A stretch of 64,000 nucleotides of DNA from the NCBI RefSeq assembly GCF_000255555.1, contig NZ_AGRW01000048.1, positions 22,362 to 86,361 on the forward strand, read 5' to 3'. Under the pieces are notes generated by a model. The model worked only from the letters and a program-made list of their open reading frames with translations. It was not told the origin of the DNA and did no database searches. This DNA comes from Treponema saccharophilum DSM 2985 (lineage in GTDB: Bacteria > Spirochaetota > Spirochaetia > Treponematales > Treponemataceae). This document shows positions 1-7,378 of the stretch, in pieces; the first letter of the stretch is position 1; each line of letters opens with the position of its first letter. A program made the position numbers and the translations under genes.

Positions 1-138
1 TGTAGCAACTGCGATTGGGTAGCGCTAGAACCAGACTGGGATAGTGAAAAAATCGGTAAAGGAAAAAAGTGTCCAAAATGCAAAACATGGACAATCTATA
101 ACGGAACTTGCACCAGTTGCGGCCTTACTGAAGCTTAA
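1..138 (+). CDS. partial zinc-ribbon protein (C-terminal part)
   Basis: The first 45 codons of the window form an open frame ending in TAA, with no start inside the window, so this is the 3' end of a gene that begins upstream. It carries two clear CxxC knuckles (CPKC and CTSC) and a preceding CSNC, the pattern of small zinc ribbons. It lies 24 bp before another zinc-ribbon gene in the same direction and is probably co-transcribed with it. The exact role cannot be read from the sequence. Composition is AT-richer than the core genome, in keeping with an accessory location. Confidence 0.6.
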   Translation, partial: CSNCDWVALEPDWDSEKIGKGKKCPKCKTWTIYNGTCTSCGLTEA

Positions 139-162
139 ATTAATACAATAGAGGATTTTATC

Positions 163-510
163 ATGAAAACATTGAAAAATATAAAGCCGTCGTATGCATT
201 GAATCTTGGAACAGGCTTGTTTATGGCAGGCGGTTACTGTTGTAAATGTGGTGAGAACAGTGTAATTTTCAATTATGATACAGGTCGCTACAAATGCGAA
301 AACTGTGGTTGGACAGACGGAAAATCATATTATCCATCTGATGGAGGTGATAATAAAGAAGAGCCTATAGACGATGATGATATCATTTGGCCTTATCGCT
401 TCAGATGTTACTATTGCGGCATGATTGCAAAAGGAGATGAGACTGGAGATGTTTTTGTAAAAATAAAATGCCCAAAGTCAAAATCTGGTCATTATTGGGA
501 AATGCTATAA
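163..510 (+). CDS. zinc-ribbon protein of unknown function
   Basis: Predicted 115 aa. The N-terminal half has paired CxxC motifs (CCKCG and CENCG) spaced like a rubredoxin-type zinc ribbon. The C-terminal part has a further CYYCG and a late IKCPKS, so up to two zinc sites may form, joined by an acidic linker (EEPIDDDDI). No signal peptide or membrane segment is visible. An AGAGGA ribosome-binding site lies about 9 nt before the ATG. Together with the partial gene at the window edge it forms a tandem of zinc-ribbon genes. Partner and function are unknown. Confidence 0.6.
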   Translation: MKTLKNIKPSYALNLGTGLFMAGGYCCKCGENSVIFNYDTGRYKCENCGWTDGKSYYPSDGGDNKEEPIDDDDIIWPYRFRCYYCGMIAKGDETGDVFVKIKCPKSKSGHYWEML

Positions 511-572
511 ACAAAGAAGTATGTACCGCCTATGGCGAAATTTAGAACGATTCTTACAATAAGAGGTGAACT

Positions 573-770
573 ATGAATTACATCATCATTGAAAAGGCCG
601 ATGGAAAATGGGATGTCAGAAAGAAAGGCTCTATGACTGATTCTGCATCGAATCTACCAAGCAAGCAGGCTGCACTAGCAACTGCAAAAGGTTTTATAGG
701 CAGCAATCAAGGTCATATCTGGATAAAATCGTGGAACGGATTTGAAGAAGTCATCAGTGTCAATTGTTGA
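573..770 (+). CDS. small DUF2188-like protein
   Basis: Predicted 65 aa, preceded by an AGAGGTGA ribosome-binding site. The pattern resembles DUF2188: an N-terminal strand (NYIIIEKADGKWDVRKKGS), a middle helix with KQAALATAKGFI, and a final HIWIKSWNG strand. DUF2188 proteins are small cytosolic proteins of unknown role. It is the last gene before a strong terminator and is probably transcribed with the zinc-ribbon genes upstream. The family assignment rests on pattern only. Confidence 0.55.
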   Translation: MNYIIIEKADGKWDVRKKGSMTDSASNLPSKQAALATAKGFIGSNQGHIWIKSWNGFEEVISVNC

Positions 771-791
771 CAATTGTTATTAGTTCCACAC

Positions 792-830
792 AGCAGGACA
801 TTTCCTCTCGATTTGTCCTGCTTTTTCTTT
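792..830 (+). terminator. Rho-independent terminator
   Basis: AGCAGGACA pairs with TGTCCTGCT across a 13-nt loop and is followed by TTTTCTTTTT. It closes the zinc-ribbon/DUF2188 transcription unit. Confidence 0.85.
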
Positions 831-842
831 TTACCCTCATGC

Positions 843-861
843 CCGACCACCACGTCCACAT
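843..861 (+). repeat. left 19-bp direct repeat (copy of amidohydrolase 5' end)
   Basis: CCGACCACCACGTCCACAT is identical to 1369-1387, inside the start of the amidohydrolase gene. With the preceding ATG at 839 it would encode MPDHHVHI, against MTDHHVHI at the real gene. The two copies bracket the HigA-like gene and its leader. Confidence 0.85.
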
Positions 862-923
862 TACCGAGAAAAATTGCTTGAAACATTTCTGTTTTTTGCT
901 ATTCTCTGAAATAGAAATTGAAC

Positions 924-985
924 AGACTTGTAATGAAAAAGCCTCCCAACATGAGGGAAGTGCCAAGATTACAAGTCTTTTTTTT
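924..985 (+). promoter_or_regulatory. terminator-like hairpin just before the higA-like gene
   Basis: AGACTTGTAAT (924-934) pairs with ATTACAAGTCT (968-978), followed by a run of T to 985. A smaller CCTC/GAGG stem sits inside. The T run ends two to three bases before the GAGGA ribosome-binding site of the gene starting at 997. It could be a terminator for upstream read-through or an attenuator in the leader of that gene. Confidence 0.6.
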
Positions 986-996
986 GAGGAAATCTA

Positions 997-1368
997 ATGG
1001 CTTACGACAGACTCATAAAGACAAAAGAAGACTACGACATCGCCATGAAAAGAATCGACGAGCTTTTCGATGCCGAAGAGGGAACACCTGAATGCGACGA
1101 GCTTGAGCTTCTTGTGGCTCTCGTCGAGCTGTATGAGAAGGAAAACTTTCCCATCAAGTCCCCAGACCCTGTGGAGGCGATAAAATTCCGCATGGAACAG
1201 GAGAATCTCACGAACGAGGACATGGTTTAGTATTTTGGGAGCAAATCCCGCATTTCTGAAATCTTCTCGCACAAAAGAAAGTTGAGCATATCGATGATAC
1301 GGAAACTTGTTTCAGGGCTCCGCATTCCAGCAGAAGTCCTTTTGGGAATCAGCCCGGCTAGAACATGA
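997..1368 (+). pseudogene. HigA-type antitoxin gene interrupted by an in-frame amber codon
   Basis: The open part (997-1230, 77 aa) has the HigA-family N-terminal pattern: acidic helix, then ETPECDELELL-like segment, YEKENFPIKSPDPVEAIKFR and MEQENLTNEDMV. A TAG at 1228-1230 interrupts it. The same frame then continues with YFGSKSRISEIF, the helix-turn-helix core, and KLSISMIRKLVSGLRIPAEV, the family's conserved C-terminus, to TGA at 1366-1368. Joined, this is a full-length ~122-aa XRE-type antitoxin. The TGA overlaps the next gene's ATG (ATGA). The site has GAGGA 6 nt before the ATG. No HigB toxin is adjacent. Either the gene is dead or a truncated N-terminal domain is made; a suppressed stop is less likely because TAG is an ordinary stop elsewhere here. 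Confidence 0.75.
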
Positions 1369-2102
1369 CCGACCACCACGTCCACATCGGGCAGTTCAAC
1401 GAAATCTACTATGACGCGCTGGAGCTGTTCGAGCTTATCGAAAGTCTCTCTGCAAAGACAGGCGTCACCGAAATCCGCTATTCATCAACGTCAAGCTGCA
1501 GGGACGATGCGGAGTTTTTGAGGGTGGAGGAGGAAATCGAGTACGCCTTGAACTTCGAGTCTGATGTCTTGACCGCGCGGCCGTATCTCTGGTTCATTCC
1601 AAAATACGCAGAGCAGGGAATCAGCGTGGAGAGCGCGGCGGGGGCGCTCGACTACTGCGGAATAAAGCTGCATCCGGCCGGACAAAACTGGGACGAAGAG
1701 AATCCGAAGCACGAAAGGGCGCTGCACGAGATTTTTTCATGGGCTGACAAGAATGAAAAAACGGTTCTGATTCACTGCGGGCCGCAAAAGTGCGACCTTC
1801 CGACAAGATTTGAAAGATTCTTCGCGGAGTACAAGAGCGCGCGCGTAATCCTCGCCCACTCGAACCCGGTCAAGGAAACCGCGGAGATGCTCAACAAATA
1901 CCAAAACGTCTTCTCCGACACCGCCTGCATCGCAAGCGAAGACCTCAAGCTTCTCCGCGAAAAAGCCACGGACAGTTCAAAAATCCTCTTCGGCTCGGAC
2001 TTCCCGGTCTCGCATTATTTTGCGACGCACATTTTCGGAAAGACGCACACGCTTGAGGAAGAGTACATAAGCAACGCAAAAACGCAACTGCCGTCATTGT
2101 AG
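1365..2102 (+). CDS. TIM-barrel metal-dependent amidohydrolase
   Basis: Predicted 245 aa. It shows the Amidohydro_2 metal-site order: HxH at the N-terminus (DHHVHIG), a GIKLHP segment, LIHCG, ILAHSNP and a late LFGSDFP with the catalytic or metal-binding Asp. No signal peptide is visible, so it should act in the cytosol. The substrate cannot be deduced; relatives include aminocarboxymuconate-semialdehyde decarboxylase and TatD-like hydrolases. The start codon overlaps the stop of the broken antitoxin gene (ATGA) and no clear ribosome-binding site is visible. A 19-bp piece of its 5' end is duplicated at 843-861, so the original leader may have been displaced by an insertion. Confidence 0.75.
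   Translation: MTDHHVHIGQFNEIYYDALELFELIESLSAKTGVTEIRYSSTSSCRDDAEFLRVEEEIEYALNFESDVLTARPYLWFIPKYAEQGISVESAAGALDYCGIKLHPAGQNWDEENPKHERALHEIFSWADKNEKTVLIHCGPQKCDLPTRFERFFAEYKSARVILAHSNPVKETAEMLNKYQNVFSDTACIASEDLKLLREKATDSSKILFGSDFPVSHYFATHIFGKTHTLEEEYISNAKTQLPSL
1369..1387 (+). repeat. right 19-bp direct repeat
   Basis: Identical to 843-861. It lies at codons 2-8 of the amidohydrolase gene. Confidence 0.85.
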
Positions 2103-2181
2103 GATACAGCAGTTTTTGGATTCCGAAACGAGTTCAGCATGATACGACCCGTCATTTCACAATGGTGAGCCTGTTTTCATG

Positions 2182-2216
2182 AAAAAAAACTCCCCGCGGG
2201 AAATCCTCGCGGGGAG
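2182..2216 (-). terminator. Rho-independent terminator of uxaB
   Basis: CTCCCCGCG (2190-2198) pairs with CGCGGGGAG (2208-2216). On the minus strand the stem is followed by a run of eight T. Confidence 0.9.
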
Positions 2217-2231
2217 CGTTCGTTCAGCCGG

Positions 2232-3794
2232 TTATTTTACGATGTCAGCCAAAGCGGCTTTCATTCCCTTTGACTGGATGTCGGCGAGGTGGCCTGCGAC
2301 GGCTTCTTCCAGCCCGGCGTACTTCGTCAAATCTTCCTTCCAGAAATCGGTGTTCGAGAGGACGCGCTTTGCGATGACCTTCGCGTCCTTCGTCTCCTTG
2401 TTGAGGGCGGCGAAGAATTCGAGGACGGGGAGGGTGTCCTTGTTCGGGTAGACGCCGTCATCCCTCTTCGACTCGAGGTATTTCGCGCCTTTCTCGTCCG
2501 TCTTGATTTCCGTTCCGTTGTAGAACGCGATGAGCGACGCGATTGAGAAGCCGAGAAGCTTCGGAACGGAGCCGTTCTTCTTGATTGACTGCGTCACGCT
2601 CGGCAAGCAGCGCGTCCAGTATTTCGCCACGCTGTTGAGCGAAATCTCGATGAGGCGGTGCGGGTTGAACGGGTTCTGGAAGCGCGTCCAGACGTCCTCC
2701 GCGTATTTCTTCAAGTCATCCTGGTCGCCGTCGATTGACGGGACGATTTCGTTGAAGATGATGTCGTGCATGAATTTGTTCGCAGCCGCGTTCGGTTCGT
2801 TGAATCCCGAGCCGACTTTCGTGTCGCAGACGATGTCCTGGACGTAGTTCGAGCCTGCGAGGAACGCCGCGAGAACGCTTGACGTGTGCGCGCCGTTCAA
2901 AATGCGGACTTTTCTCGTGTGGTAGTAGTCCATGTTCTGGACCCACTTTACCGAAAGCCCCGCCTTGACGAGCGGAAGTTCGTCCTCGTGGCTCTTCTTT
3001 GACTCGATGACCCAGAAGTGGAAAAGCTCAGCGGAGTCGAGGAGCTTGTCCTCGTAGCCGAGTTTCTCGCAGAGGTTCTCTGCCTGCGTCTTTCCGTTCT
3101 CTTCCTTTGAGAGGAGCGGGAAATATCCCGGAACGATGCGGTCAACGAGACAAGAGCAGACGTCGCACGCCTCGTCGAACCAGTTGATGAAGTCCGGCCC
3201 GAGCTGCCACATTTCCGCGTAGCGGAGGATGTTTATGCGCAGGTTGAGTCCCGCCTGGTCTGAAAGCTCGCACGGGATGAGAATCATTCCCTTCGACTTG
3301 TCGCCGCCGAACGCCTGGAACCTTTTGTAGAGAAATGCCGTCACTTTCGCGGGGAAATTCTGCTGCGGCTTCTGGTCGAGCGTCACGGGAACGCCGCCAA
3401 TCTCCGCGTCGAAGCGGATTCCCGCCTCCGTCGTGTTGGAGACGATGAAGCGCAAATCCGGGCTGGAGGCAAGCGCGATGTACTCGTCGTAATTCGTGTA
3501 CGGATTGATTGAGCGGCTGATGGAGTTGATGCAGCGCGTTTCGACGGTGGGCTTTCCGTCTTTCATTCCGCGGAGGACTGTCGTGTACAAGTTGTTCTGC
3601 GCGTTCATCGCGTCAACCATTCCCTTTTCGAGCGGTTGGACAATAACGACATTTCCGTTGAATCCTGCTTTCTCGTTGGCGATATCTATCTGCCAGTCCA
3701 CAAACGCGCGGAGAAATCCACCTTCACCGAACTGAAGGACTTTTTCGGGACGTTTTACCGTTTTTACAACGTCTTTTATTGACTGCAAAGCCAT
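2232..3794 (-). CDS. uxaB: tagaturonate reductase (altronate oxidoreductase)
   Basis: Predicted 520 aa, member of the mannitol dehydrogenase/UxaB family. UxaB interconverts D-tagaturonate and D-altronate with NAD(H) in galacturonate catabolism. The N-terminal QFGEGGFLRAFVDWQID matches the dinucleotide-binding start of UxaB very closely. A VKWVQNMDYYHTRKVRILNG segment carries the conserved catalytic-region pattern KxRxLNGxH. An upstream in-frame start at 3854 exists, but GGAGG sits 7 nt before the ATG at 3794, which decides the start. It is transcribed divergently from the large regulator gene and ends in a strong terminator. Regulation is probably from the shared 254-bp intergenic region. uxaC and uxaA are not in the window. 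Confidence 0.93.
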   Translation of the reverse strand: MALQSIKDVVKTVKRPEKVLQFGEGGFLRAFVDWQIDIANEKAGFNGNVVIVQPLEKGMVDAMNAQNNLYTTVLRGMKDGKPTVETRCINSISRSINPYTNYDEYIALASSPDLRFIVSNTTEAGIRFDAEIGGVPVTLDQKPQQNFPAKVTAFLYKRFQAFGGDKSKGMILIPCELSDQAGLNLRINILRYAEMWQLGPDFINWFDEACDVCSCLVDRIVPGYFPLLSKEENGKTQAENLCEKLGYEDKLLDSAELFHFWVIESKKSHEDELPLVKAGLSVKWVQNMDYYHTRKVRILNGAHTSSVLAAFLAGSNYVQDIVCDTKVGSGFNEPNAAANKFMHDIIFNEIVPSIDGDQDDLKKYAEDVWTRFQNPFNPHRLIEISLNSVAKYWTRCLPSVTQSIKKNGSVPKLLGFSIASLIAFYNGTEIKTDEKGAKYLESKRDDGVYPNKDTLPVLEFFAALNKETKDAKVIAKRVLSNTDFWKEDLTKYAGLEEAVAGHLADIQSKGMKAALADIVK

Positions 3795-3904
3795 TTTTAG
3801 CCTCCAAGGTGGAGCCGCCGATGAAAAAGTGGTACCACCAAATGTAATTTTCAAAAATGATATATTTTATGCCATGCAAATGCAATTATTTTATTTGTGC
3901 AAAT

Positions 3905-3928
3905 CCGACATCGTTTGTTTGTTTTCCG
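3905..3928 (+). promoter_or_regulatory. candidate operator motif A (uxaB side)
   Basis: Begins CCGACATC and ends GTTTGTTTTCCG. The sequence at 63704-63728, upstream of the large pectinesterase gene, begins CCGACAATC and ends with the same twelve bases, with one extra base in the middle. Confidence 0.5.
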
Positions 3929-3958
3929 ATTTGCCGCGTTTTTTAAGTTTGAGTCAAT

Positions 3959-3986
3959 TTGTACAAAAACTACCAGAACTTGTAAA
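3959..3986 (-). promoter_or_regulatory. candidate operator motif B (regulator side)
   Basis: Reads TTGTACAAAAAC, five bases, then GAACTTGTAAA. Its reverse complement is the sequence at 7295-7317 upstream of the ABC importer, except for a five-base spacer. TTGTACAA is itself a palindrome. Confidence 0.55.
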
Positions 3987-4048
3987 AAAAACGACATGCA
4001 ATTAGAATTGAAACTGCTGTTTCTCAAGAAAAGGAAAAGGAATCTTTT

Positions 4049-7000
4049 ATGAAAAATTCTCATTCGGAAAACAACGTCGGCAAAAGGATTGGTTTTATCC
4101 TTGCGACAATTCACACGGGGTCTTCGCTCAATTTGTGGCTGAGCCTCGCGGCGAAAGCTTCGGAGTCGAGGAAGTCGTCGTTTTTTGTGTTTCCTGGCGG
4201 AAAACTTGATGCGGGAAGTGGACCAGGCTCGTTGCGGAACCGGATATATTCGCTCGCAAATTCTACCAATCTGGACGGGCTCATCTCGTGGTCGTCGAGC
4301 ATCGGCGGTTCCGTTTCGATTTCCGAGCTGAACGAATTCCACAAGAAATTCGACGGAATCCCGTACGTCACCATCGGGCATAAAATCGGCGGGAACCCGT
4401 TTGTCGAATTCGACGCGTACAGCGGAATGAAATCACTCGTCGAGCATTTCATAAAGGTGCACGGCGCGAAGCGAATCGCGTTTGTCCGCGGCCCGGAAAA
4501 CCATTCCTCCGCGGAGGACAGATACCGCGCGTACAAAGACGCCATGCGCGAGAACAATTTGGCGACGCCTGAAAACGAGAATCTCGTCTCAAGCTGCTGC
4601 TCGTGGTATGAGGCGGAGGCCGCCGCCGTCGAGCTTTACGAGAAGCGCGGGCTTGTTCCGGGGAAGGATTTCGACGCGCTCGTGGCGTCCAGCGATTTGA
4701 TGGCGAAGCAGGTCGTCGATTATTTCGTCAAGCGCGGTTTCCGGGTTCCCAAGGATTTCATCGTCGGCGGATTCAACGATACGATAGAAGGCCGCGCGTA
4801 CAACCCGCGTTTCTCGACCGTCCACATGCCGCAGTCGGAGCTCGGAATCGAGGCGTTCCGCATGATTCGGAAAATCCTCGACGGGGAGCAGGATGTTTCC
4901 GACGAATTCATGACGGCGTATCCCGTCATACGCGAGAGCTGCGGGTGCAACAATTTCAAGTCGCTCATCGCCCCGTCCGACTCGAAAGGAAAGATGAAGA
5001 CGCGCCAGCAAATAAAGGAGGAATTCTGCCGTGTCATGAGGCGCGGCGTCGATTCCGATTTCGCGCGGGACAAGATTGAGCCGATGCTCGAGGCGCTGTT
5101 CTCCAACTCGAAGAGCGAGTTCTTCTCGCATGCGGGAAAACTCATCGAGGAATGCTTCGTCCGTGACGGCGAGCTTTCCGACATCTTTACGGCGATTGCC
5201 GCGATACGCAATTCGAACAGCCTTTCCGAGGAGTACATCGACAAGATTCTGAGGACGCTGTACGTCCTTGTCCCGCAGATTCAGGGGCGCGTCTACGCAA
5301 ACAGGCGCTCGTACACGAACCAGGTCAGCACCGTTCTGAGCGCGCTCAAAAGCGACCTGCTTTCCGTCCACATCAGGAAAGACCTCGTGCGCGTCCTCAA
5401 GGCGCATCTTCCGAAAATCGGCATAAAGACGCTTTCCATCGTCCTCCATACGGACGGCGGCGACTCGCAGTATTTCGGCGGATTCAACATCGTCGATTCC
5501 GAAATTGACGACGGCATCCGCACCGACCCGATTCCTTTTGACGGCGATCGTCTTCTTCCCGAGGAATATGCGGCGGACACGGCGCGCGGCGTTTTTGTCG
5601 TCCAGCCGCTTTTTATGGAGAACCGCTCGTACGGGTACATCGTCGCGAATTATTCGGGATGCGACGGAATCGTCTACGAGGATTTGCGTTCCTCCGTCAG
5701 CAACGCGCTCCAGAGCATATTCCTTTTCGAGGAGATTGAGGCGGCGAAGATGGTCGCGGAGCAGGCGGAATTCGAGAAGACCGAATTCTTCGCGAGCGTC
5801 GGAAGCGAGCTGTGCGACCCGCTGAAAGTCCTCTCGTCGAAAGTCACGCAGATGGAGACGAACGTGAACGACGGGCTTGTCGATGCGGAAATCCTGAGCG
5901 AGCAGCTTCTTTTCCTCAAGTCGCAGATTGAGGCGCAGCTTGAGAAGACCGAGACGCTCGTCGATTTGACGCGCACGCAGGTTGACGAGCTGCCGATGGA
6001 CAAAAAGCTTTTCAACGTGCGGCAGATTCTTCCCGTCAACATTTCGGCGTCGCTCGACACGGAAGTTCCGATGCTGTTCGGCGATGTGGACAGGCTCAAA
6101 CGGGCTGTCGATACGATTTTCGAGTCGAACGGAAAGAATCCCGTCGTGTCGTTCGATATCGACGGCTTCCACATCTCGTTCGACTCGTCGAAAGTCGACT
6201 GGCAGAAGACGGACGTCCTCCTCGCCGAGAAGATAATCCTCCTGCAGTACGGCGAAATCGTGAAGTCGGACAAGACGTCGGAGATAATAATTCCGTGGCC
6301 GAACCTTTCCGGGATGCCCCCGATGAAATTCCACGAGAGCGAGATTACGCTTTTCTCGCTTTCCGGTTCTGAAATCGAGATTTTCGGGCACCGGGCAAAG
6401 CCGTTCTCGATGAAGGAATTCGAGGAGAGCGGGATGAACGCCGATTCGATTGCGTTCTGCTGGAATCCCGACGAGTCTACAATCGACGAAATCGTCAAGG
6501 TGTACAGCCTCAGGCGGAACGAGCGCCTTTTCCGCGTGCCGGTAATCTGCTTCAGCCAGAAGCTCATCGGGCACAGCTTTATGGAAATGCTCGAGCAGGA
6601 AGTCAAGGCGCAGAAGGCGTCGGCCGTCCTCTTCGTCGGCTGCGTGCACGCGCGCTACGGGACGTGGGCGACCGACTCGAATTCCGTCTCGATTTCCTCG
6701 ATGGACGAATTCGACGACATCCTCAACGAAATCACGCCGTCGCTCATCGTTTTCGAGCATATCGAAGAGAAGGACATCGTGCGCATCCGGAAAAACCACA
6801 AGACGGTTCTCGTTCCGATAATCGTGCTTCCTGACGAGGTTGTCTCGGAGCAGTACGTCGAGTCGCTCTGCTCGCATCCTCGGATTATCCTCTGCAACCG
6901 CGGGGCCGCCGAATCGGAGCAGTTCAACGAGAGAATCCACAACATTCTCTCCGGCGAGGAAATCCTTCCGCCGCATACGGGCGCGCTCGTGAAGAAGGCG

Positions 7001-7294
7001 ATTCTCTACCTTAACAAAAATGCGTCGCAGCAGATTGTCCGCTGGAAGCTTGCCGACACCGTCCACGTTTCCGAAGATTACCTTACGAGGATTTTCCACA
7101 AGGAAATCGGGCTGAGCCTTTGGGAATATCTCAACCGCTACCGGATTTACATCGCCACGAAGATGCTCCTTGAGACGAACGACACGATTTATGAAATCGC
7201 GGAGAATTCGGGGTTCCAGGATCAGGCGTATTTCTGCCGCGTCTTCAAGAAAATTTATGGCATTCCGCCGGGGAAAATCCGCACGAAGAATTAA
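4049..7294 (+). CDS. chimeric regulator: LacI-type sensor, degenerate kinase/receiver, AraC HTH
   Basis: Predicted 1081 aa, cytosolic. Residues ~10-310 resemble the periplasmic-binding-protein-like effector domain of LacI/GalR regulators (RIGFILATIHTGS, RIAFVRGPENHSSAEDRY, IVGGFNDT) but lack the LacI headpiece. Residues ~310-560 are helical. Around 575-600, EFFASVGSELCDPLKVLS aligns with the histidine-kinase dimerisation box, but Ser replaces the phospho-accepting His. A worn ATPase-like segment follows to ~760. At ~870-965 a receiver-like fold has LIVFEHI where a receiver has LxxxDxx, so Glu stands at the acceptor Asp. Residues ~983-1081 are a good AraC/XylS DNA-binding domain. The layout mimics hybrid two-component regulators but would bind sugar directly and not phosphorylate. 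Its place between uxaB and the importer suggests control of pectin or galacturonate genes. Confidence 0.85.
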   Translation: MKNSHSENNVGKRIGFILATIHTGSSLNLWLSLAAKASESRKSSFFVFPGGKLDAGSGPGSLRNRIYSLANSTNLDGLISWSSSIGGSVSISELNEFHKKFDGIPYVTIGHKIGGNPFVEFDAYSGMKSLVEHFIKVHGAKRIAFVRGPENHSSAEDRYRAYKDAMRENNLATPENENLVSSCCSWYEAEAAAVELYEKRGLVPGKDFDALVASSDLMAKQVVDYFVKRGFRVPKDFIVGGFNDTIEGRAYNPRFSTVHMPQSELGIEAFRMIRKILDGEQDVSDEFMTAYPVIRESCGCNNFKSLIAPSDSKGKMKTRQQIKEEFCRVMRRGVDSDFARDKIEPMLEALFSNSKSEFFSHAGKLIEECFVRDGELSDIFTAIAAIRNSNSLSEEYIDKILRTLYVLVPQIQGRVYANRRSYTNQVSTVLSALKSDLLSVHIRKDLVRVLKAHLPKIGIKTLSIVLHTDGGDSQYFGGFNIVDSEIDDGIRTDPIPFDGDRLLPEEYAADTARGVFVVQPLFMENRSYGYIVANYSGCDGIVYEDLRSSVSNALQSIFLFEEIEAAKMVAEQAEFEKTEFFASVGSELCDPLKVLSSKVTQMETNVNDGLVDAEILSEQLLFLKSQIEAQLEKTETLVDLTRTQVDELPMDKKLFNVRQILPVNISASLDTEVPMLFGDVDRLKRAVDTIFESNGKNPVVSFDIDGFHISFDSSKVDWQKTDVLLAEKIILLQYGEIVKSDKTSEIIIPWPNLSGMPPMKFHESEITLFSLSGSEIEIFGHRAKPFSMKEFEESGMNADSIAFCWNPDESTIDEIVKVYSLRRNERLFRVPVICFSQKLIGHSFMEMLEQEVKAQKASAVLFVGCVHARYGTWATDSNSVSISSMDEFDDILNEITPSLIVFEHIEEKDIVRIRKNHKTVLVPIIVLPDEVVSEQYVESLCSHPRIILCNRGAAESEQFNERIHNILSGEEILPPHTGALVKKAILYLNKNASQQIVRWKLADTVHVSEDYLTRIFHKEIGLSLWEYLNRYRIYIATKMLLETNDTIYEIAENSGFQDQAYFCRVFKKIYGIPPGKIRTKN

Positions 7295-7323
7295 TTTACA
7301 AGTTCGTTTTTGTACAATAAGAT
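7295..7323 (+). promoter_or_regulatory. promoter and candidate operator of the ABC importer
   Basis: TTTACA (7295-7300), 17 bp, TAAGAT (7318-7323) fits a sigma-70 promoter. The same bases form motif B (TTTACAAGTTC followed by GTTTTTGTACAA), the inverted counterpart of 3959-3986. The box begins immediately after the regulator's stop codon. Confidence 0.6.
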
Positions 7324-7378
7324 ATAAGGAAATTTTCGTTGGTTCCCGCTACTATTAAGAAAAATTCTGAGGTTTGAT

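Larger units (their letters stand above)
3795..4048. promoter_or_regulatory. divergent promoter region uxaB / chimeric regulator
   Basis: This AT-rich 254-bp region separates two divergent genes. It holds two sequences found again elsewhere: one at 3905-3928 recurring at 63704-63728, and one at 3959-3986 recurring inverted at 7295-7317. ATGCAATTA occurs twice here (near 3892 and 3996) and once before the GH28 gene (near 58272). AAGGAAAAGGAA before 4049 serves as ribosome-binding site for the regulator. Confidence 0.6.

Noticed and set aside
760..966. Possible HigB toxin partner upstream of the antitoxin gene
   Set aside because: None of the frames in 760-996 shows a RelE/HigB pattern, and the stretch contains two hairpins and a gene stub instead.
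1228..1230. TAG read as a sense codon through an altered genetic code
   Set aside because: TAG is the ordinary stop of several intact genes here, including the amidohydrolase and pheT.
4589..7099. 836-aa open frame on the minus strand inside the regulator gene
   Set aside because: Antisense shadow of a well-supported gene. It is Arg/Asp/Val-rich with no domain, as expected from the codon bias of the plus strand.
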